Made by a program: the position numbers and the translations under genes
Notes under the pieces: generated by a model
What the model was told of the DNA's origin: nothing
The model's input: the letters and a program-made list of their open reading frames with translations, nothing else
Database searches by the model: none
Part shown: positions 9,305 to 19,873 of the stretch, piece after piece
Layout: every line of letters starts with the position of its first letter
Position numbering within the stretch: position 1 is the stretch's first letter
Origin: Motiliproteus sp. MSK22-1
Lineage (GTDB): Bacteria; Pseudomonadota; Gammaproteobacteria; Pseudomonadales; Balneatricaceae
Direction of reading: 5' to 3'
DNA length: 64,000 bases
Assembly (NCBI RefSeq): GCF_001968815.1
Contig: NZ_MIEQ01000053.1
Coordinates: 186,001 to 250,000 of the forward strand

Positions 9305-9340
9305 TTCGTTTTCGTCATAGGGTTGCACTCTGACGACGAA
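9305..9340. other. Hairpin in the rsgA-orn divergent intergenic region
   Basis: TTCG-TTT-TCGTCA (9305-9317) pairs with TGACGA-CGAA (9331-9340), giving ten pairs with a three-base bulge. It lies between two divergent promoters and could be an operator or part of the orn leader. No function can be assigned. Confidence 0.3.
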
Positions 9341-9390
9341 AGGGCAAACATACCACACTTTTGAAAGTCAGACTGGGCAAAGAGGAGCTT

Positions 9391-9933
9391 ATGTCACGGG
9401 ATACTAACCTGATATGGATTGATCTAGAGATGACCGGCCTGGATCCGGACAATGATGTGATCATTGAAATCGCCACCATAGTCACTGATGCACAGCTTAA
9501 TATTCTTGAAGAAGGACCAATAATTGCCATTCATCAGTCTGATGAGGTGTTAGAGGGAATGGATGAGTGGTGTACCAACCAACATGGTAAATCCGGCTTG
9601 ACCCAACGTGTGCGCGAAAGTACTTATACGGAAGCCCAGGCCGAACAAGAAACACTGGAGTTTCTCAGTAAGCACCTAAATGCGGGGGTATCGCCTATCT
9701 GTGGTAATAGTGTTGGTCAGGATCGACGTTTTTTATATCGCTATATGCCTGACTTACAGGAATTCTTTCATTATCGTAGTATTGATGTCAGCACTGTTAA
9801 AGAATTATCCCGCCGCTGGGCTCCTGAAGTCTTGGCCGGAGTGAAAAAGTCAGGTGCCCATCTGGCGATGGATGATATTAGAGACTCTATTAATGAGTTG
9901 CGTCATTATCGCCAGCATTTTTTTAAGGTTTGA
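9391..9933 (+). CDS. orn: Oligoribonuclease
   Basis: This 180-residue DEDDh exonuclease degrades di- and very short oligonucleotides, including pGpG from cyclic di-GMP turnover. The acidic active site is seen in [29 protein letters not shown] and [11 protein letters not shown] (catalytic His and last Asp). I chose ATG 9391 because AGAGGAG (9381-9387) precedes it and the family begins this way; an in-frame TTG at 9361 is too far upstream. It ends ten bases from the convergent queG gene. Confidence 0.96.
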   Translation: MSRDTNLIWIDLEMTGLDPDNDVIIEIATIVTDAQLNILEEGPIIAIHQSDEVLEGMDEWCTNQHGKSGLTQRVRESTYTEAQAEQETLEFLSKHLNAGVSPICGNSVGQDRRFLYRYMPDLQEFFHYRSIDVSTVKELSRRWAPEVLAGVKKSGAHLAMDDIRDSINELRHYRQHFFKV

Positions 9934-9943
9934 AAGTTTGCAT

Positions 9944-11125
9944 TCAGAGCAGGTGCCTTACTTTACGGGGGTGCTTTTCAGTTAAAGGTAGTGGGGCTAT
10001 AGCAGCTGAGGCAGTCAATTGCCTCAGTGCCCAGTCGATGTGTTCTTTAACCATTTCAGAACACTGCTCTCGTTTTGCTGACAGTGCCTGAATCGCCGGT
10101 TCTCCAGCGCCACTGTTGCCAATGCCAACGGCTAAATTCCGCAGCCAGCCTTGATAGCCGCTTCTGCGAATAGGGGAGCCTTCGGTTTTTTTCAGAAATT
10201 CCTCTTCATTCCAGTTAAACAACGCTATCAGCTCTGCTTTATCCAGAGAGTGTCGGGGTTTAAAGTCGGTTTCATCAGAAAAATGGCAGTAACGGTTCCA
10301 GGGGCATACCAATTGGCAATCATCGCAACCAAATACTCTATTTCCGATTAATGGGCGTAATTCCTCAGGGATTGATCCTTTTAACTCAATGGTCAGGTAG
10401 GAAATGCAACGTCTTGCATCAAGTATATAGGGAGCTGGAAACGCATTGGTCGGGCAGACATCCATGCAGGCAGTGCATCGCCGACAATGGTTTTCGGAAT
10501 AAGGAAGATCGGGAATCAGTGGAAGATCTGTCAGCAATTCACCAATAACGAAATAGCTACCGGCCTTGCGGTCAATAATAAGTCCATGCTTTCCCTGCCA
10601 GCCAAGGCCCGCTTGTTGAGCCAGCGGTTTTTCCATCACCGGAGCGCTGTCGACAAAAGGTCGAGAATTAAAGCTGCCATAGTCCGCCTCGATACGTTTG
10701 GCGAGCTGAGCCAGTCGCTTGCGCACGACCTTGTGATAGTCTCGTCCCAATGCATACCGGGAAATGTAAGCTTGCTCTGGATTCTGTAGAACTTTTACCG
10801 TTTCTACATCAGGGGGCATATATTCCATACGCACACAGATAGCGTTTAAAGTGCCTGGGTGTAGTTGACTCGGATCTGTACGCAGATCAAGGTGGCGTTC
10901 CATAAATTGCATTTCACCCTGATAACCTTGCTTTAACCAGTCTTCAAGCGGTTGGCGATGACGGCTTAAATCAATATCACCGATACCAACGGCCTGAAAA
11001 CCGAGTTCGTGGGCCCAGTTTTTAATTGATGTTGTCAGTTGGGCTGAATCCAGCCGGGATTCTTCACTTGAGGCGCTGTCGGTGCGCTGTCGAGTGTTTT
11101 GGGAATGGCTCCCGGGTGACTTCAT
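9944..11125 (-). CDS. queG: Epoxyqueuosine reductase
   Basis: This 393-residue enzyme catalyses the last step of queuosine formation in tRNA, reducing epoxyqueuosine with cobalamin and two [4Fe-4S] clusters. The cluster ligands are visible: CRRCTACMDVCP, and the distal CISYLTIE and CDDCQLVCPWNR groups. The start ATG 11125 has AGGA eight bases upstream; the ATG at 11143 has no ribosome site. The first 25 residues are Ser-rich and poorly conserved. The gene runs opposite to nnr with about 140 bases between. Its clusters would be supplied by the isc operon at 28201. Confidence 0.95.
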   Translation of the reverse strand: MKSPGSHSQNTRQRTDSASSEESRLDSAQLTTSIKNWAHELGFQAVGIGDIDLSRHRQPLEDWLKQGYQGEMQFMERHLDLRTDPSQLHPGTLNAICVRMEYMPPDVETVKVLQNPEQAYISRYALGRDYHKVVRKRLAQLAKRIEADYGSFNSRPFVDSAPVMEKPLAQQAGLGWQGKHGLIIDRKAGSYFVIGELLTDLPLIPDLPYSENHCRRCTACMDVCPTNAFPAPYILDARRCISYLTIELKGSIPEELRPLIGNRVFGCDDCQLVCPWNRYCHFSDETDFKPRHSLDKAELIALFNWNEEEFLKKTEGSPIRRSGYQGWLRNLAVGIGNSGAGEPAIQALSAKREQCSEMVKEHIDWALRQLTASAAIAPLPLTEKHPRKVRHLL

Positions 11126-11265
11126 CGGATTATCCTGAGGCATGGCGTTGCAGCGGGTGCTGGCTTTATAATCTACGGGTGTAACAAGTTTCTATCATAT
11201 CAGAAGATAATGGTATTGATCTTATTCATAACTTGATCTTACTTAACAAACAGGAGTCATCGCTT

Positions 11266-12975
11266 TTGGAGCAACAGAAGCTATTGCCTGCAGGGCTGGA
11301 TAAATCCCAACCGCGAACGCTCTATACCGCCGAGCAAACCCGTATGCTCGACCGTCTTGCGATTGATAAATATGAGATTCCTGGCTTTGAATTGATGTTG
11401 CGGGCGGGGAAGAGTGCTTATCTGGCGTTACGGCAACACTGGCCAACTGCTCAGTCTCTCAGCATTTTTTGCGGGCCTGGAAATAATGGTGGTGATGGCT
11501 TGGTCATGGCTGGACTGGCTATTGAACAGAGTGGGGATTGTTCCCAGGTTAGTGTGTATTTGGTCGGTGGTGAAGATGCTGTCAGGCGATTGCGAGGTGA
11601 GGCGCGTCAAGCCTACGATTGGGCAATTGCGAAAGGTGTTGTTGTTCAGGCTTTTGATCCTAAGGTGCAGATTGCCAGCGATGTTGTCGTTGATGCGCTA
11701 TTAGGGACCGGCTTGAAAGGAGAGGTGAGAGGGGGTTATGTCAAGGCTATTGAGCTGATAAACAAAGCCTCGGTTCCGACTCTGTCAGTAGATATTCCCT
11801 CAGGCTTATGCAGTGATACCGGCGCTGTTTTGGGCAGTGCTATTGTTGCTGATCTGACGGTCACGTTTATCGGTTTGAAGCGAGGAATGTTAACCCACCG
11901 CGGTGTCGATCATTGCGGAAAGCTGTTGTTTTCCAGTCTGGAGCTGCCAGAAGCGGTTTATAGAGAGTTTGCTCCCTCGGTAAAGTTGATCGATCCACAA
12001 TCGGTTCGTAATCATGTACCACCAAGAGCCCGAAGTGCTCATAAGGGTAATTTTGGTCATCTGCTGGTGGTCGGTGGTGATAAAGGAATGGCCGGAGCGG
12101 CGTTGATGGCTGCACAGGCTGCGATTCGCTCTGGTGCTGGTCTGGTTTCGTTAGCAACTCGTCCAGAGAATGTTGCCAGTTGCAATATTCGTTGTCCTGA
12201 GGTCATGGCTCAGGGGGTACGCTCTGGGTTGGAGCTAAAGGAGTTAATGGGACGAGCGACCACGGTTCTGATTGGGCCAGGTCTTGGAACAAGCGCCTGG
12301 TCTGGTCAATTACTTAATAGTATTCAGTCTGTGGATATGCCCATGGTCTGGGATGCTGATGCTTTGAATCTGCTCAGTCAAATAACCTCAGATGAAACAA
12401 GCAAGGCTGAGACGATTGCAGGAGAACAGGATAGCAACCGAAAAAAACCTGAAGAGTTTCATGAGGATGATTTTCTTCAGGATCGTAGTCATAACCATAA
12501 CGGCCTCAGGAATAACCCTCAATGGAAGAAAAGAGTGTTGACACCTCACCCTGGGGAAGCCGCCCGTTTGCTGGGGGTTGATACCGGAGTAGTTCAAGCT
12601 GATCGTTTTTCCGCCGCTAGGTCTATACAGAGGCGCTTTGGTGGAGTGACAGTGTTAAAAGGAGCGGGAACGCTGATCAATGACGGCAAAGAGTCATTAC
12701 TTTGTCATCAGGGCAATCCAGGAATGGCCAGTGGTGGGATGGGGGATGTTCTTGCAGGAGTTATTGCGGCTTTGATGGCGCAGGGACTGACGCCTATGAT
12801 TGCGGCCAGTGTTGGTGTCAGCGTTCATGCTCAGGCAGCCGATGCTGAGGCTGCTGAAAATGGGGAGAGGGGGATGCTGGCAACCGACCTGATTACTCGT
12901 TTAAGAAAACTATTGAATCCTCCTTTAACTGGAGAAAACCGGCAGGGCGGACTAAGTGAATCTCCGGATGAATAA
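11266..12975 (+). CDS. nnr: Bifunctional NAD(P)HX epimerase/dehydratase
   Basis: This protein of about 569 residues repairs hydrated NADH and NADPH. The N-terminal YjeF epimerase domain (about 15-230) has CGPGNNGGDGLVMAG and GTGLKGEV; the C-terminal ADP-dependent dehydratase (about 235-555) has KGNFGHLLVVGG, WDADALNLL, TPHPGEAARLL and GNPGMASGGMGDVLAG. I take TTG 11266, nine bases after GGAG 11253-11256; an earlier TTG (11233) has no ribosome site. Between LLSQIT and RVLTPHPGE sits an acidic, His- and Asn-rich insert of roughly 45 residues not found in the usual family member, which explains the extra length. It overlaps the start of tsaE. Confidence 0.93.
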   Translation: MEQQKLLPAGLDKSQPRTLYTAEQTRMLDRLAIDKYEIPGFELMLRAGKSAYLALRQHWPTAQSLSIFCGPGNNGGDGLVMAGLAIEQSGDCSQVSVYLVGGEDAVRRLRGEARQAYDWAIAKGVVVQAFDPKVQIASDVVVDALLGTGLKGEVRGGYVKAIELINKASVPTLSVDIPSGLCSDTGAVLGSAIVADLTVTFIGLKRGMLTHRGVDHCGKLLFSSLELPEAVYREFAPSVKLIDPQSVRNHVPPRARSAHKGNFGHLLVVGGDKGMAGAALMAAQAAIRSGAGLVSLATRPENVASCNIRCPEVMAQGVRSGLELKELMGRATTVLIGPGLGTSAWSGQLLNSIQSVDMPMVWDADALNLLSQITSDETSKAETIAGEQDSNRKKPEEFHEDDFLQDRSHNHNGLRNNPQWKKRVLTPHPGEAARLLGVDTGVVQADRFSAARSIQRRFGGVTVLKGAGTLINDGKESLLCHQGNPGMASGGMGDVLAGVIAALMAQGLTPMIAASVGVSVHAQAADAEAAENGERGMLATDLITRLRKLLNPPLTGENRQGGLSESPDE

Positions 12976-13489
12976 CCCTATGAATGATAGCAGTGAATAT
13001 CAAATAGAGCTCAACAGCGAAAGCGAAATGGTGTCCTTCGGGCAGCGCTTGGGAGTCGCTTGTGAAGGGGATGCAACTCTGTTTTTAAGAGGTAATCTGG
13101 GCATGGGCAAGACGACTCTCTGTAGAGGGGTATTGCAGGCGCATGGACATTCAGGAGCTGTTAAGAGTCCGACTTATACGCTGGTTGAACCTTATGAACT
13201 GCCGACGACGTTAATTTATCACTTTGATCTGTATCGGCTGGCTGATCCAGAAGAGCTGGAGTATTTGGGAATTCGTGATTATTTCTCCGAGCCGGCCATT
13301 CGATTGATTGAGTGGCCGGATCAGGGAGCCGGGGAGCTTCCTGAGCCAGATCTTGCGTTGCAGATAGAGCGCAATGATGAGGGTCGCATAGTTGTCTGTG
13401 AAGCAAAGTCACTGACCGGAAGGCAAATACTGAACAGGTTGCGGGGTAATTCGGTTGAGGATATCTCTGGTGCACAGTATTCGGGGTAA
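12956..13489 (+). CDS. tsaE: tRNA threonylcarbamoyladenosine biosynthesis ATPase TsaE
   Basis: This small P-loop ATPase of up to 177 residues works with TsaB, TsaC/TsaC2 and TsaD to form t6A37 in ANN-decoding tRNAs. Walker A is LRGNLGMGKTTLCRG; the family motif VKSPTYTLVEPY and HFDLYRL follow. The start is uncertain: GTG 12956 has a weak GGCGG upstream, while ATG 12968 or ATG 12980 would also fit. All three lie over or next to the nnr stop, so translation is likely coupled. It lies between nnr and amiB, as in many gammaproteobacteria. Confidence 0.93.
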   Translation: MNLRMNNPMNDSSEYQIELNSESEMVSFGQRLGVACEGDATLFLRGNLGMGKTTLCRGVLQAHGHSGAVKSPTYTLVEPYELPTTLIYHFDLYRLADPEELEYLGIRDYFSEPAIRLIEWPDQGAGELPEPDLALQIERNDEGRIVVCEAKSLTGRQILNRLRGNSVEDISGAQYSG

Positions 13490-13698
13490 TCTGTCATTTG
13501 TCTTAAGGTAATCAGGATAAAATGGCAGCTAGAATTGAAAGTGGATTAGATAGTTGATCTATAGCTTTGATAGCCTAAGAGATTAATAGACGATAGTATT
13601 GATTGATCATCCTTGGCAAAATAGCGTTTGTTGGTAGATGCTCCCTAACAGGGATTAATCAAATTGGCTTGAATAATACTCAGAACCGGAGTGGGAAT

Positions 13699-15036
13699 TT
13701 GAAGTTTAGACGTTGGGCTCTGGCTGCGACAGCTTTGCTATGTATGGCAGTGAGCAGTTTGAGTTGGGCAGGGGATATAAAAAACGTGAGGCTATGGTTG
13801 GCGCCAGACCACACTCGGTTGGTGTTTGACCTGTCCGGCCCTATTTCCCATAAGCTGTTTACTCTGTCAAATCCCAGCAGAATTGTGCTGGATGTCCCTG
13901 CCAGCAAGATGAAAGCTTCCCTGTCTCAGCTTGATCTCAAGGGAACTCCGGTTAAAAGTATTCGTAGTGGCCGTCGTAATAGCCGTGACTTGCGTATTGT
14001 TCTTGACCTTAATACAAAAGTGAAGCCTCGTAGCTTTGAGCTTGCTCCTAACAAAAAATACGGCCATCGTCTGGTGGTTGATTTGGTTAAAACCAGTAAG
14101 CCGAAAACAACCACTGTGCCCAGCAGTATTAGCAAGAAGCAGAAGGATCCACGGCGAAACATTATTGTTGCTATTGATGCCGGTCATGGGGGAGAAGATC
14201 CTGGGGCTATTGGTCCGGGGCGACTACGGGAAAAAGTCGTGGTCATGTCCATCGCCAATGAACTTTCGCGATTGCTCAAAAAAGAACCCGGGTTTACACC
14301 TGAGCTGATCCGCAAAGGGGACTACTACATCCCGTTGCGCAAGAGAACTCAAGCTGCTCGGAAAAAAGAGGCAGATCTGTTTGTTTCTATTCATGCGGAC
14401 GCGTTTAAGGATCCCAGAGCTAAAGGAGCTTCTGTCTGGGCATTGTCTCAGCGAGGGGCCAGCAGTGAGATGGGGCGATGGTTAGCTGGACGAGAAAACA
14501 ATACTGACCTGGTCGGTGGCGTTGGTACACTTAGCCTGGGGGGAAAAGATGAGGTGCTGGCTGGTGTGTTGCTGGATATGTCCATGACAGCGAGTCTTAC
14601 AGACAGTCGAGAGATTGGGGGCTACGTCCTTAAGAATCTCGGCCGTGTGGCTCACTTGCATAAGCGAGCCGTCCAGCACGCGGGGTTTGTCGTGCTTAAA
14701 TCTCCCGACGTTCCTTCTATTCTTGTGGAAACCGGATTTATTTCCAATCCTCGTGAAGCAAAGCTGCTGAGTACTCGTAGCTACCAGAACAAAATTGCTA
14801 AAGCTGTTTTTGACGGCGTTAAGCAGCACTTCACACGTAAACCGCCGGCAATGACCTATTTAGCGTGGAAAGCAAAAGGAGGCGCCGCATCATCACGTTA
14901 TAAGGTTGTTCGCGGTGATACTCTGTCAGTTATTGCCAATCGTAATGGCGTAACGCTTAACAAGTTGAGAAAATTTAATAAGCTGAAGTCTGACACTATT
15001 CGTATAGGTCAGGTGTTGCAAATCCCCACCTCCTGA
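13699..15036 (+). CDS. amiB: N-acetylmuramoyl-L-alanine amidase (AmiB/AmiC type)
   Basis: This 445-residue periplasmic amidase splits septal peptidoglycan during division. The start is TTG 13699, preceded by GGAG (13688-13691) and directly followed by a signal peptide ([19 protein letters not shown], cleavage after SWA). Then come an AMIN domain (about 25-125), an Amidase_3 domain with zinc ligands in [13 protein letters not shown], the Glu of [13 protein letters not shown] and the VETGFISN end (about 155-380), and a C-terminal LysM repeat ([19 protein letters not shown]). The architecture matches AmiB, activated by EnvC in E. coli. It lies eight codons before mutL. Confidence 0.95.
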   Translation: MKFRRWALAATALLCMAVSSLSWAGDIKNVRLWLAPDHTRLVFDLSGPISHKLFTLSNPSRIVLDVPASKMKASLSQLDLKGTPVKSIRSGRRNSRDLRIVLDLNTKVKPRSFELAPNKKYGHRLVVDLVKTSKPKTTTVPSSISKKQKDPRRNIIVAIDAGHGGEDPGAIGPGRLREKVVVMSIANELSRLLKKEPGFTPELIRKGDYYIPLRKRTQAARKKEADLFVSIHADAFKDPRAKGASVWALSQRGASSEMGRWLAGRENNTDLVGGVGTLSLGGKDEVLAGVLLDMSMTASLTDSREIGGYVLKNLGRVAHLHKRAVQHAGFVVLKSPDVPSILVETGFISNPREAKLLSTRSYQNKIAKAVFDGVKQHFTRKPPAMTYLAWKAKGGAASSRYKVVRGDTLSVIANRNGVTLNKLRKFNKLKSDTIRIGQVLQIPTS

Positions 15037-15070
15037 TAAGCTATTGCTGAATACCTGTGGATCTTTCCTG

Positions 15071-17059
15071 ATGAATCGTATCGAACTGTTAACTCCGCGT
15101 TTGGCCAACCAAATTGCAGCGGGAGAGGTTGTTGAGCGCCCGGCATCTGTGGTTAAGGAGCTGCTGGAAAATAGCCTTGACGCTGGTGCAGATCGTATTG
15201 ATCTGGAAATCGAAAAAGGTGGCGTTAAACTTATTCGTCTGCGGGATAATGGTGGGGGGATTCTTAAAGATGATCTTGCTTTAGCACTAAGTCGGCATGC
15301 TACCAGTAAGATCAAGATTCTGGATGATCTGGAAGCTGTTTCTACGTTGGGATTTCGTGGAGAAGCGCTGGCCAGTATCAGCTCAGTTTCCCGGCTGACC
15401 TTATCATCTTGTAGTGAAGGGCAGGATAGTGGCTGGCAGGTGGCCAGCGAAGGGCGTGATATGCAAGCGGTAGTGACTCCGACTGCACACCCTCGGGGAA
15501 CCACAGTGGAAGCCCGCGACCTTTTTTTTAATACTCCTGCCCGGCGAAAATTTTTACGGACAGAGAAAACTGAGTTTAACCATTTAGAAGAAGTGGTTAA
15601 GCGTATCGCATTAAGTCGTTTTGATGTCGCTTTATCCTTACGCCATAACGCCAGAACGATTCATCAGTTGCGTCCGGCAAAAACTCTTATCGAAATGGAA
15701 CGTCGCGTGGCAGCTGTTTGCGGTACGCCATTTATGGAGAATGCGATTTCTCTGGATGTTGAAGCATCAGGGTTGAGGCTATGGGGCTGGGTGGGATTGC
15801 CCACATTTTCCCGCAGTCAGGCAGATCTTCAGTACTTCTTTGTCAATGGCCGATCTATCCGCGATAAGCTGGTAGCACATGCGGTGCGACAGGCATACCG
15901 GGATGTCCTATATAACGGTCGGCATCCCACGTTTGTCCTTTTTTTGGAACTTAATCCCGCCGATGTTGACGTAAATGTTCATCCTACCAAGCATGAAGTG
16001 CGTTTCAGAGACGGGCGCTTAGTGCATGATTTTCTGTTTCGGACACTCCATCGTGGGCTTGCAGAAGTAAAACCTGCCGATCAAATGGTTTCCTCTGGGA
16101 ATGAGTCGGCCAATGCAGCAACGACATCGTCTGAACAATCAGATGGAGTTGCGCTATCGGGAGCACGGCAAGGCTCGAATCAAGGCTTTATGTCATCATC
16201 ACGGGGGCCTCTGACGACTGGGGTTGAGGTGGGAGAGTTTCGTGGACAGCATCAAATGTCTTTGGCTCCGCAAAGGGATATGGCTTCCGCATCCGATCGT
16301 CCGTCTGGTAACCTGATTCAAGAGCAGATTTCTGTCTATGGACATCTCCATCCAGATGGCAGCGAACAGAGAAGCAGTGGTCCGGGTAGTAGTAACCAGA
16401 ATGGCCGTAACGATAGCGGCGATAATTATGAAAGCGGGGAAGGGAATGTCTCTTCAACCGACGAGCATTCTGCGATACCGCCGCTCGGGTTCGCTTTAGG
16501 GCAATTGCACGGCGTTTATATTCTTTCTCAGAATCAGTACGGTCTGGTGGTTGTTGATATGCATGCCGCCCATGAACGCATCGTTTATGAGCGATTAAAG
16601 CAAACTTATGCGGAAGAAGGGGTTCGCTCTCAGCCTATGCTGGTTCCGCTCTCAATAGCCGTGAGTCAGCGCGAAGCTGATTGTGCTGAATCTTCAGCAG
16701 AGTTGTTTAAGCGCCTTGGTTTTGATTTCTCCCGTATGGGGGCAGAAACAATCGTTGTGCGAGAGATTCCCGCGTTATTGAAGAATGGTGATAGTGAGCA
16801 GCTGGTACGAGATGTATTGGCTGACATATTAGCCCAGGGCAGTAGTGATCGTATAGAAGCTGAGCAAAACACGTTGCTGGCGACCATGGCGTGCCATGGA
16901 TCAGTAAGAGCCAATCGTCAGTTGACGTTACCGGAAATGAATAATTTACTACGTGATATGGAGCAGACGGAGCGTAGTGGTCAATGCAATCATGGTCGGC
17001 CAACCTGGACTCAAATGGATATGAAGGCGTTGGATAAGCTGTTTTTGAGGGGGCAGTAA
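15071..17059 (+). CDS. mutL: DNA mismatch repair protein MutL
   Basis: This 662-residue protein links MutS to MutH or acts as a nicking endonuclease. The GHKL ATPase N-terminus shows [24 protein letters not shown] and TLGFRGEAL; a Ser/Gly/Gln-rich linker covers about 330-460; the C-terminal domain carries [14 protein letters not shown], the form of the DQHA(x)2E(x)4E endonuclease motif found in Pseudomonas MutL. ATG 15071 is chosen by alignment (MNRIELL); the TTG at 15044 would add an unusual leader and neither has a strong ribosome site. The stop TAATG overlaps the miaA start. Confidence 0.96.
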   Translation: MNRIELLTPRLANQIAAGEVVERPASVVKELLENSLDAGADRIDLEIEKGGVKLIRLRDNGGGILKDDLALALSRHATSKIKILDDLEAVSTLGFRGEALASISSVSRLTLSSCSEGQDSGWQVASEGRDMQAVVTPTAHPRGTTVEARDLFFNTPARRKFLRTEKTEFNHLEEVVKRIALSRFDVALSLRHNARTIHQLRPAKTLIEMERRVAAVCGTPFMENAISLDVEASGLRLWGWVGLPTFSRSQADLQYFFVNGRSIRDKLVAHAVRQAYRDVLYNGRHPTFVLFLELNPADVDVNVHPTKHEVRFRDGRLVHDFLFRTLHRGLAEVKPADQMVSSGNESANAATTSSEQSDGVALSGARQGSNQGFMSSSRGPLTTGVEVGEFRGQHQMSLAPQRDMASASDRPSGNLIQEQISVYGHLHPDGSEQRSSGPGSSNQNGRNDSGDNYESGEGNVSSTDEHSAIPPLGFALGQLHGVYILSQNQYGLVVVDMHAAHERIVYERLKQTYAEEGVRSQPMLVPLSIAVSQREADCAESSAELFKRLGFDFSRMGAETIVVREIPALLKNGDSEQLVRDVLADILAQGSSDRIEAEQNTLLATMACHGSVRANRQLTLPEMNNLLRDMEQTERSGQCNHGRPTWTQMDMKALDKLFLRGQ

Positions 17060-18045
17060 TGGCTACAGTTTCCAGCAATCGTCCTTATCCCTTGGCTGGC
17101 AGGCAAAGGTCAGCTAAACCGCTGGTTATTTGCCTTATGGGAGCTACCGCGGTTGGTAAAACTGATTTGGCAATTGAGCTTGGTGAGAAATTGCCGTGCG
17201 AGCTGATCAGTGTTGATTCTGCATTGATTTACCGAGGGATGGATATTGGAACAGCCAAGCCCTCCGCTGATGAGCTGGTAAAGGCTCCCCACCGGTTGAT
17301 CGACATACGTGACCCGGCAGAGAGTTATTCGGCGGCCGAGTTTCGAAGTGATGCTCTTAGAGAAATTGAGTCTATTCACCAGCAAGGGCGGATTCCGCTT
17401 TTAGTGGGTGGAACCATGCTCTATTACAAGGCTTTATTAGAGGGGCTGGCTGAATTACCTAAGGCAGATGAAGACGTTAGACGAAGGCTTATTGAAACTG
17501 CTCAAGCGCAAGGTTGGGATTCACTCCATCGCAAGCTGCAGGATATTGATCCGGTTTCAGCAGAGCGAATTCATCCCAATGATCCCCAGCGTTTGCAGAG
17601 AGCTTTGGAAGTGCATGAGCTAACGGGTAAGTCGCTGACTGAGCTTTGGGCAGAGCAACAAGAGCAAGCTCGGTTGCCCTTTGATGTAATTCAGTTTTCA
17701 GTTGATCAGCCTGATCGAAAAATTCTCCACGAACGGATCGCACGTCGATTTCATCTTATGCTGGAGGCTGGATTTGAAGAAGAGGTGCAAAAACTCTACC
17801 AGCGGGGCGATCTGAATAAGAGCATGCCATCTATTCGTTGCGTCGGCTATCGCCAAATGTGGGAGTATTTTGATGGTGATTATGATTTCGAACAGATGGT
17901 CGAGCGTGGTATTATCGCTACCCGCCAGCTAGCGAAGAGGCAGATGACCTGGCTGAGAGGGTGGCAAGGGCTACATCAAATGCCCGCAGGATCTCCTAAT
18001 TTGATCGACGAGGTCTTGAAATTAATGGATGACTACCTTATATAG
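17059..18045 (+). CDS. miaA: tRNA dimethylallyltransferase
   Basis: This 328-residue enzyme adds the isopentenyl group to A37 of UNN-reading tRNAs. The P-loop [14 protein letters not shown], the [16 protein letters not shown] motif and [10 protein letters not shown] are all present. The ATG shares a base with the mutL stop (TAATG), so the genes are translationally coupled. Its order mutL-miaA-hfq-hflX-hflKC is the classic gammaproteobacterial superoperon. Confidence 0.97.
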   Translation: MATVSSNRPYPLAGRQRSAKPLVICLMGATAVGKTDLAIELGEKLPCELISVDSALIYRGMDIGTAKPSADELVKAPHRLIDIRDPAESYSAAEFRSDALREIESIHQQGRIPLLVGGTMLYYKALLEGLAELPKADEDVRRRLIETAQAQGWDSLHRKLQDIDPVSAERIHPNDPQRLQRALEVHELTGKSLTELWAEQQEQARLPFDVIQFSVDQPDRKILHERIARRFHLMLEAGFEEEVQKLYQRGDLNKSMPSIRCVGYRQMWEYFDGDYDFEQMVERGIIATRQLAKRQMTWLRGWQGLHQMPAGSPNLIDEVLKLMDDYLI

Positions 18046-18140
18046 GTGTTAAGTTGTTTAGTAAGGTGTGTGAAAATTGCCGGAACGCCTTTTTGTTCAG
18101 ACAGTTATTTGTCTGTTCAATTTTTTGTTCTCATTGCTGG

Positions 18141-18485
<345 letters not shown>

Positions 18486-18498
18486 GCGAGCTTGACCG

Positions 18499-19776
18499 TT
18501 GTTTTTTGAGCGGCCTGAATCAGGCGAAGTTGCTGTACTTGTTCATCTGGATCTTGCCAGTGAAGAAGACCGGGAAGATCCGAAAGAATTCGAAGAACTG
18601 GCGTTGTCCGCAGGTGCGGATCCGGTAGCCTTAGTATCGGGTTCCCGTCGTGGGCCCAGTCCTAAGTTTTTTGTTGGACAGGGAAAAGTTGCGGAAATTG
18701 CTGAGTTAGTTCGTACTCAAAGCGCAGAGTTGGTGCTTTTTAATCACGCCTTATCACCGGCTCAGGAGCGTAATCTTGAGCAGGAGCTTAAGTGCAGGGT
18801 TCTTGATCGCACTGGACTGATATTGGATATCTTTGCACAACGGGCTCGGACCTATGAAGGTAAGTTGCAAGTAGAGTTGGCTCAGCTTGAGCACATGTCT
18901 ACCCGGTTAGTACGTGGCTGGACTCACCTGGAACGCCAGAAAGGTGGTATTGGTCTGCGTGGTCCGGGTGAAACTCAGCTGGAAACGGACCGGCGATTGT
19001 TGCGAGCCAGAATTAAGTCAATTCTTCGACGTTTGGATAAAGTGCGTAAGCAGCGAGATCAGGGGAGGCGTTCCCGGCGCCGTGCTGAGGTGCCAACCTT
19101 GTCTTTGGTTGGCTATACTAACGCCGGTAAATCAACCTTATTTAATCGAGTCACGGATGCTGGTGTTTACGTGGCCGATCAATTGTTTGCGACGCTTGAT
19201 CCAACCCTGAGAAGGCTGGAGCTGCAGGATGTGGGTCCGGCTATCCTTGTTGATACGGTTGGTTTTATCCGGCATTTACCACATAAGCTTGTTGAAGCAT
19301 TTCGTGCCACATTGCAAGAAACCAGTGAGGCGTCGTTGCTTTTGCACGTGATTGATGGTGATTCCGATGAGCGTCCGAGTAACGTGGACCAGGTGCAGAA
19401 AGTCTTGCAGGAAATCGGTGCTGATACGATACCGGTGCTTGAGGTCTACAATAAGATTGATCTTATGCCGGGTGTTAGACCACATATTGACCGGGATGAG
19501 GATGGTAAACCAGTAAGGGTATGGTTGTCGGCACATAGTGGCGAGGGTGTCGACCTGCTGATGAAGGCAATCACGGAACTGGTTGGAACTGAAGTTGTCC
19601 ATCGATGGTTGAAGATTGAACCTCAAGAAGGATTTTTTCGCTCACAGTTGTATGCCCAGGGTGCTGTGTTAAATGAGCGGGCTGATGACAAAGGGCATAT
19701 GGAGTTGGAAATTCGGCTGCAAAAACGCGATTTCTTGCAGCTGCTGAGTCGGGCTGGAATCGAGCCAGAACGCTAG
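18499..19776 (+). CDS. hflX: Ribosome-rescue/splitting GTPase HflX
   Basis: This 425-residue GTPase splits stalled or heat-damaged ribosomes. It has the N-terminal HflX domain (about 20-180) with GPSPKFFVGQGK and STRLVRGWTHLERQKGGIG, then the G domain with GYTNAGKSTLFN, DTVGFIRHLPH and NKIDL. The start TTG 18499 (MFFERPESGE) lies 13 bases after hfq and agrees with relatives; the ribosome site is weak (GCGAG), which may make translation depend on hfq. Confidence 0.95.
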   Translation: MFFERPESGEVAVLVHLDLASEEDREDPKEFEELALSAGADPVALVSGSRRGPSPKFFVGQGKVAEIAELVRTQSAELVLFNHALSPAQERNLEQELKCRVLDRTGLILDIFAQRARTYEGKLQVELAQLEHMSTRLVRGWTHLERQKGGIGLRGPGETQLETDRRLLRARIKSILRRLDKVRKQRDQGRRSRRRAEVPTLSLVGYTNAGKSTLFNRVTDAGVYVADQLFATLDPTLRRLELQDVGPAILVDTVGFIRHLPHKLVEAFRATLQETSEASLLLHVIDGDSDERPSNVDQVQKVLQEIGADTIPVLEVYNKIDLMPGVRPHIDRDEDGKPVRVWLSAHSGEGVDLLMKAITELVGTEVVHRWLKIEPQEGFFRSQLYAQGAVLNERADDKGHMELEIRLQKRDFLQLLSRAGIEPER

Positions 19777-19873
19777 ATGATGGCTACGTATTAGTGGCGT
19801 CTTTTCTTGCAAGCCTAGGTGGAGCTGCCTACAATGCGCAAGCACTTTCAAAGTATTGACAACGGAGATAGTT

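Noticed and set aside
14926-15504. Long minus-strand frame opposite amiB and mutL
   Set aside because: Ser/Arg-rich shadow of well conserved plus-strand genes; no family resemblance or ribosome site.
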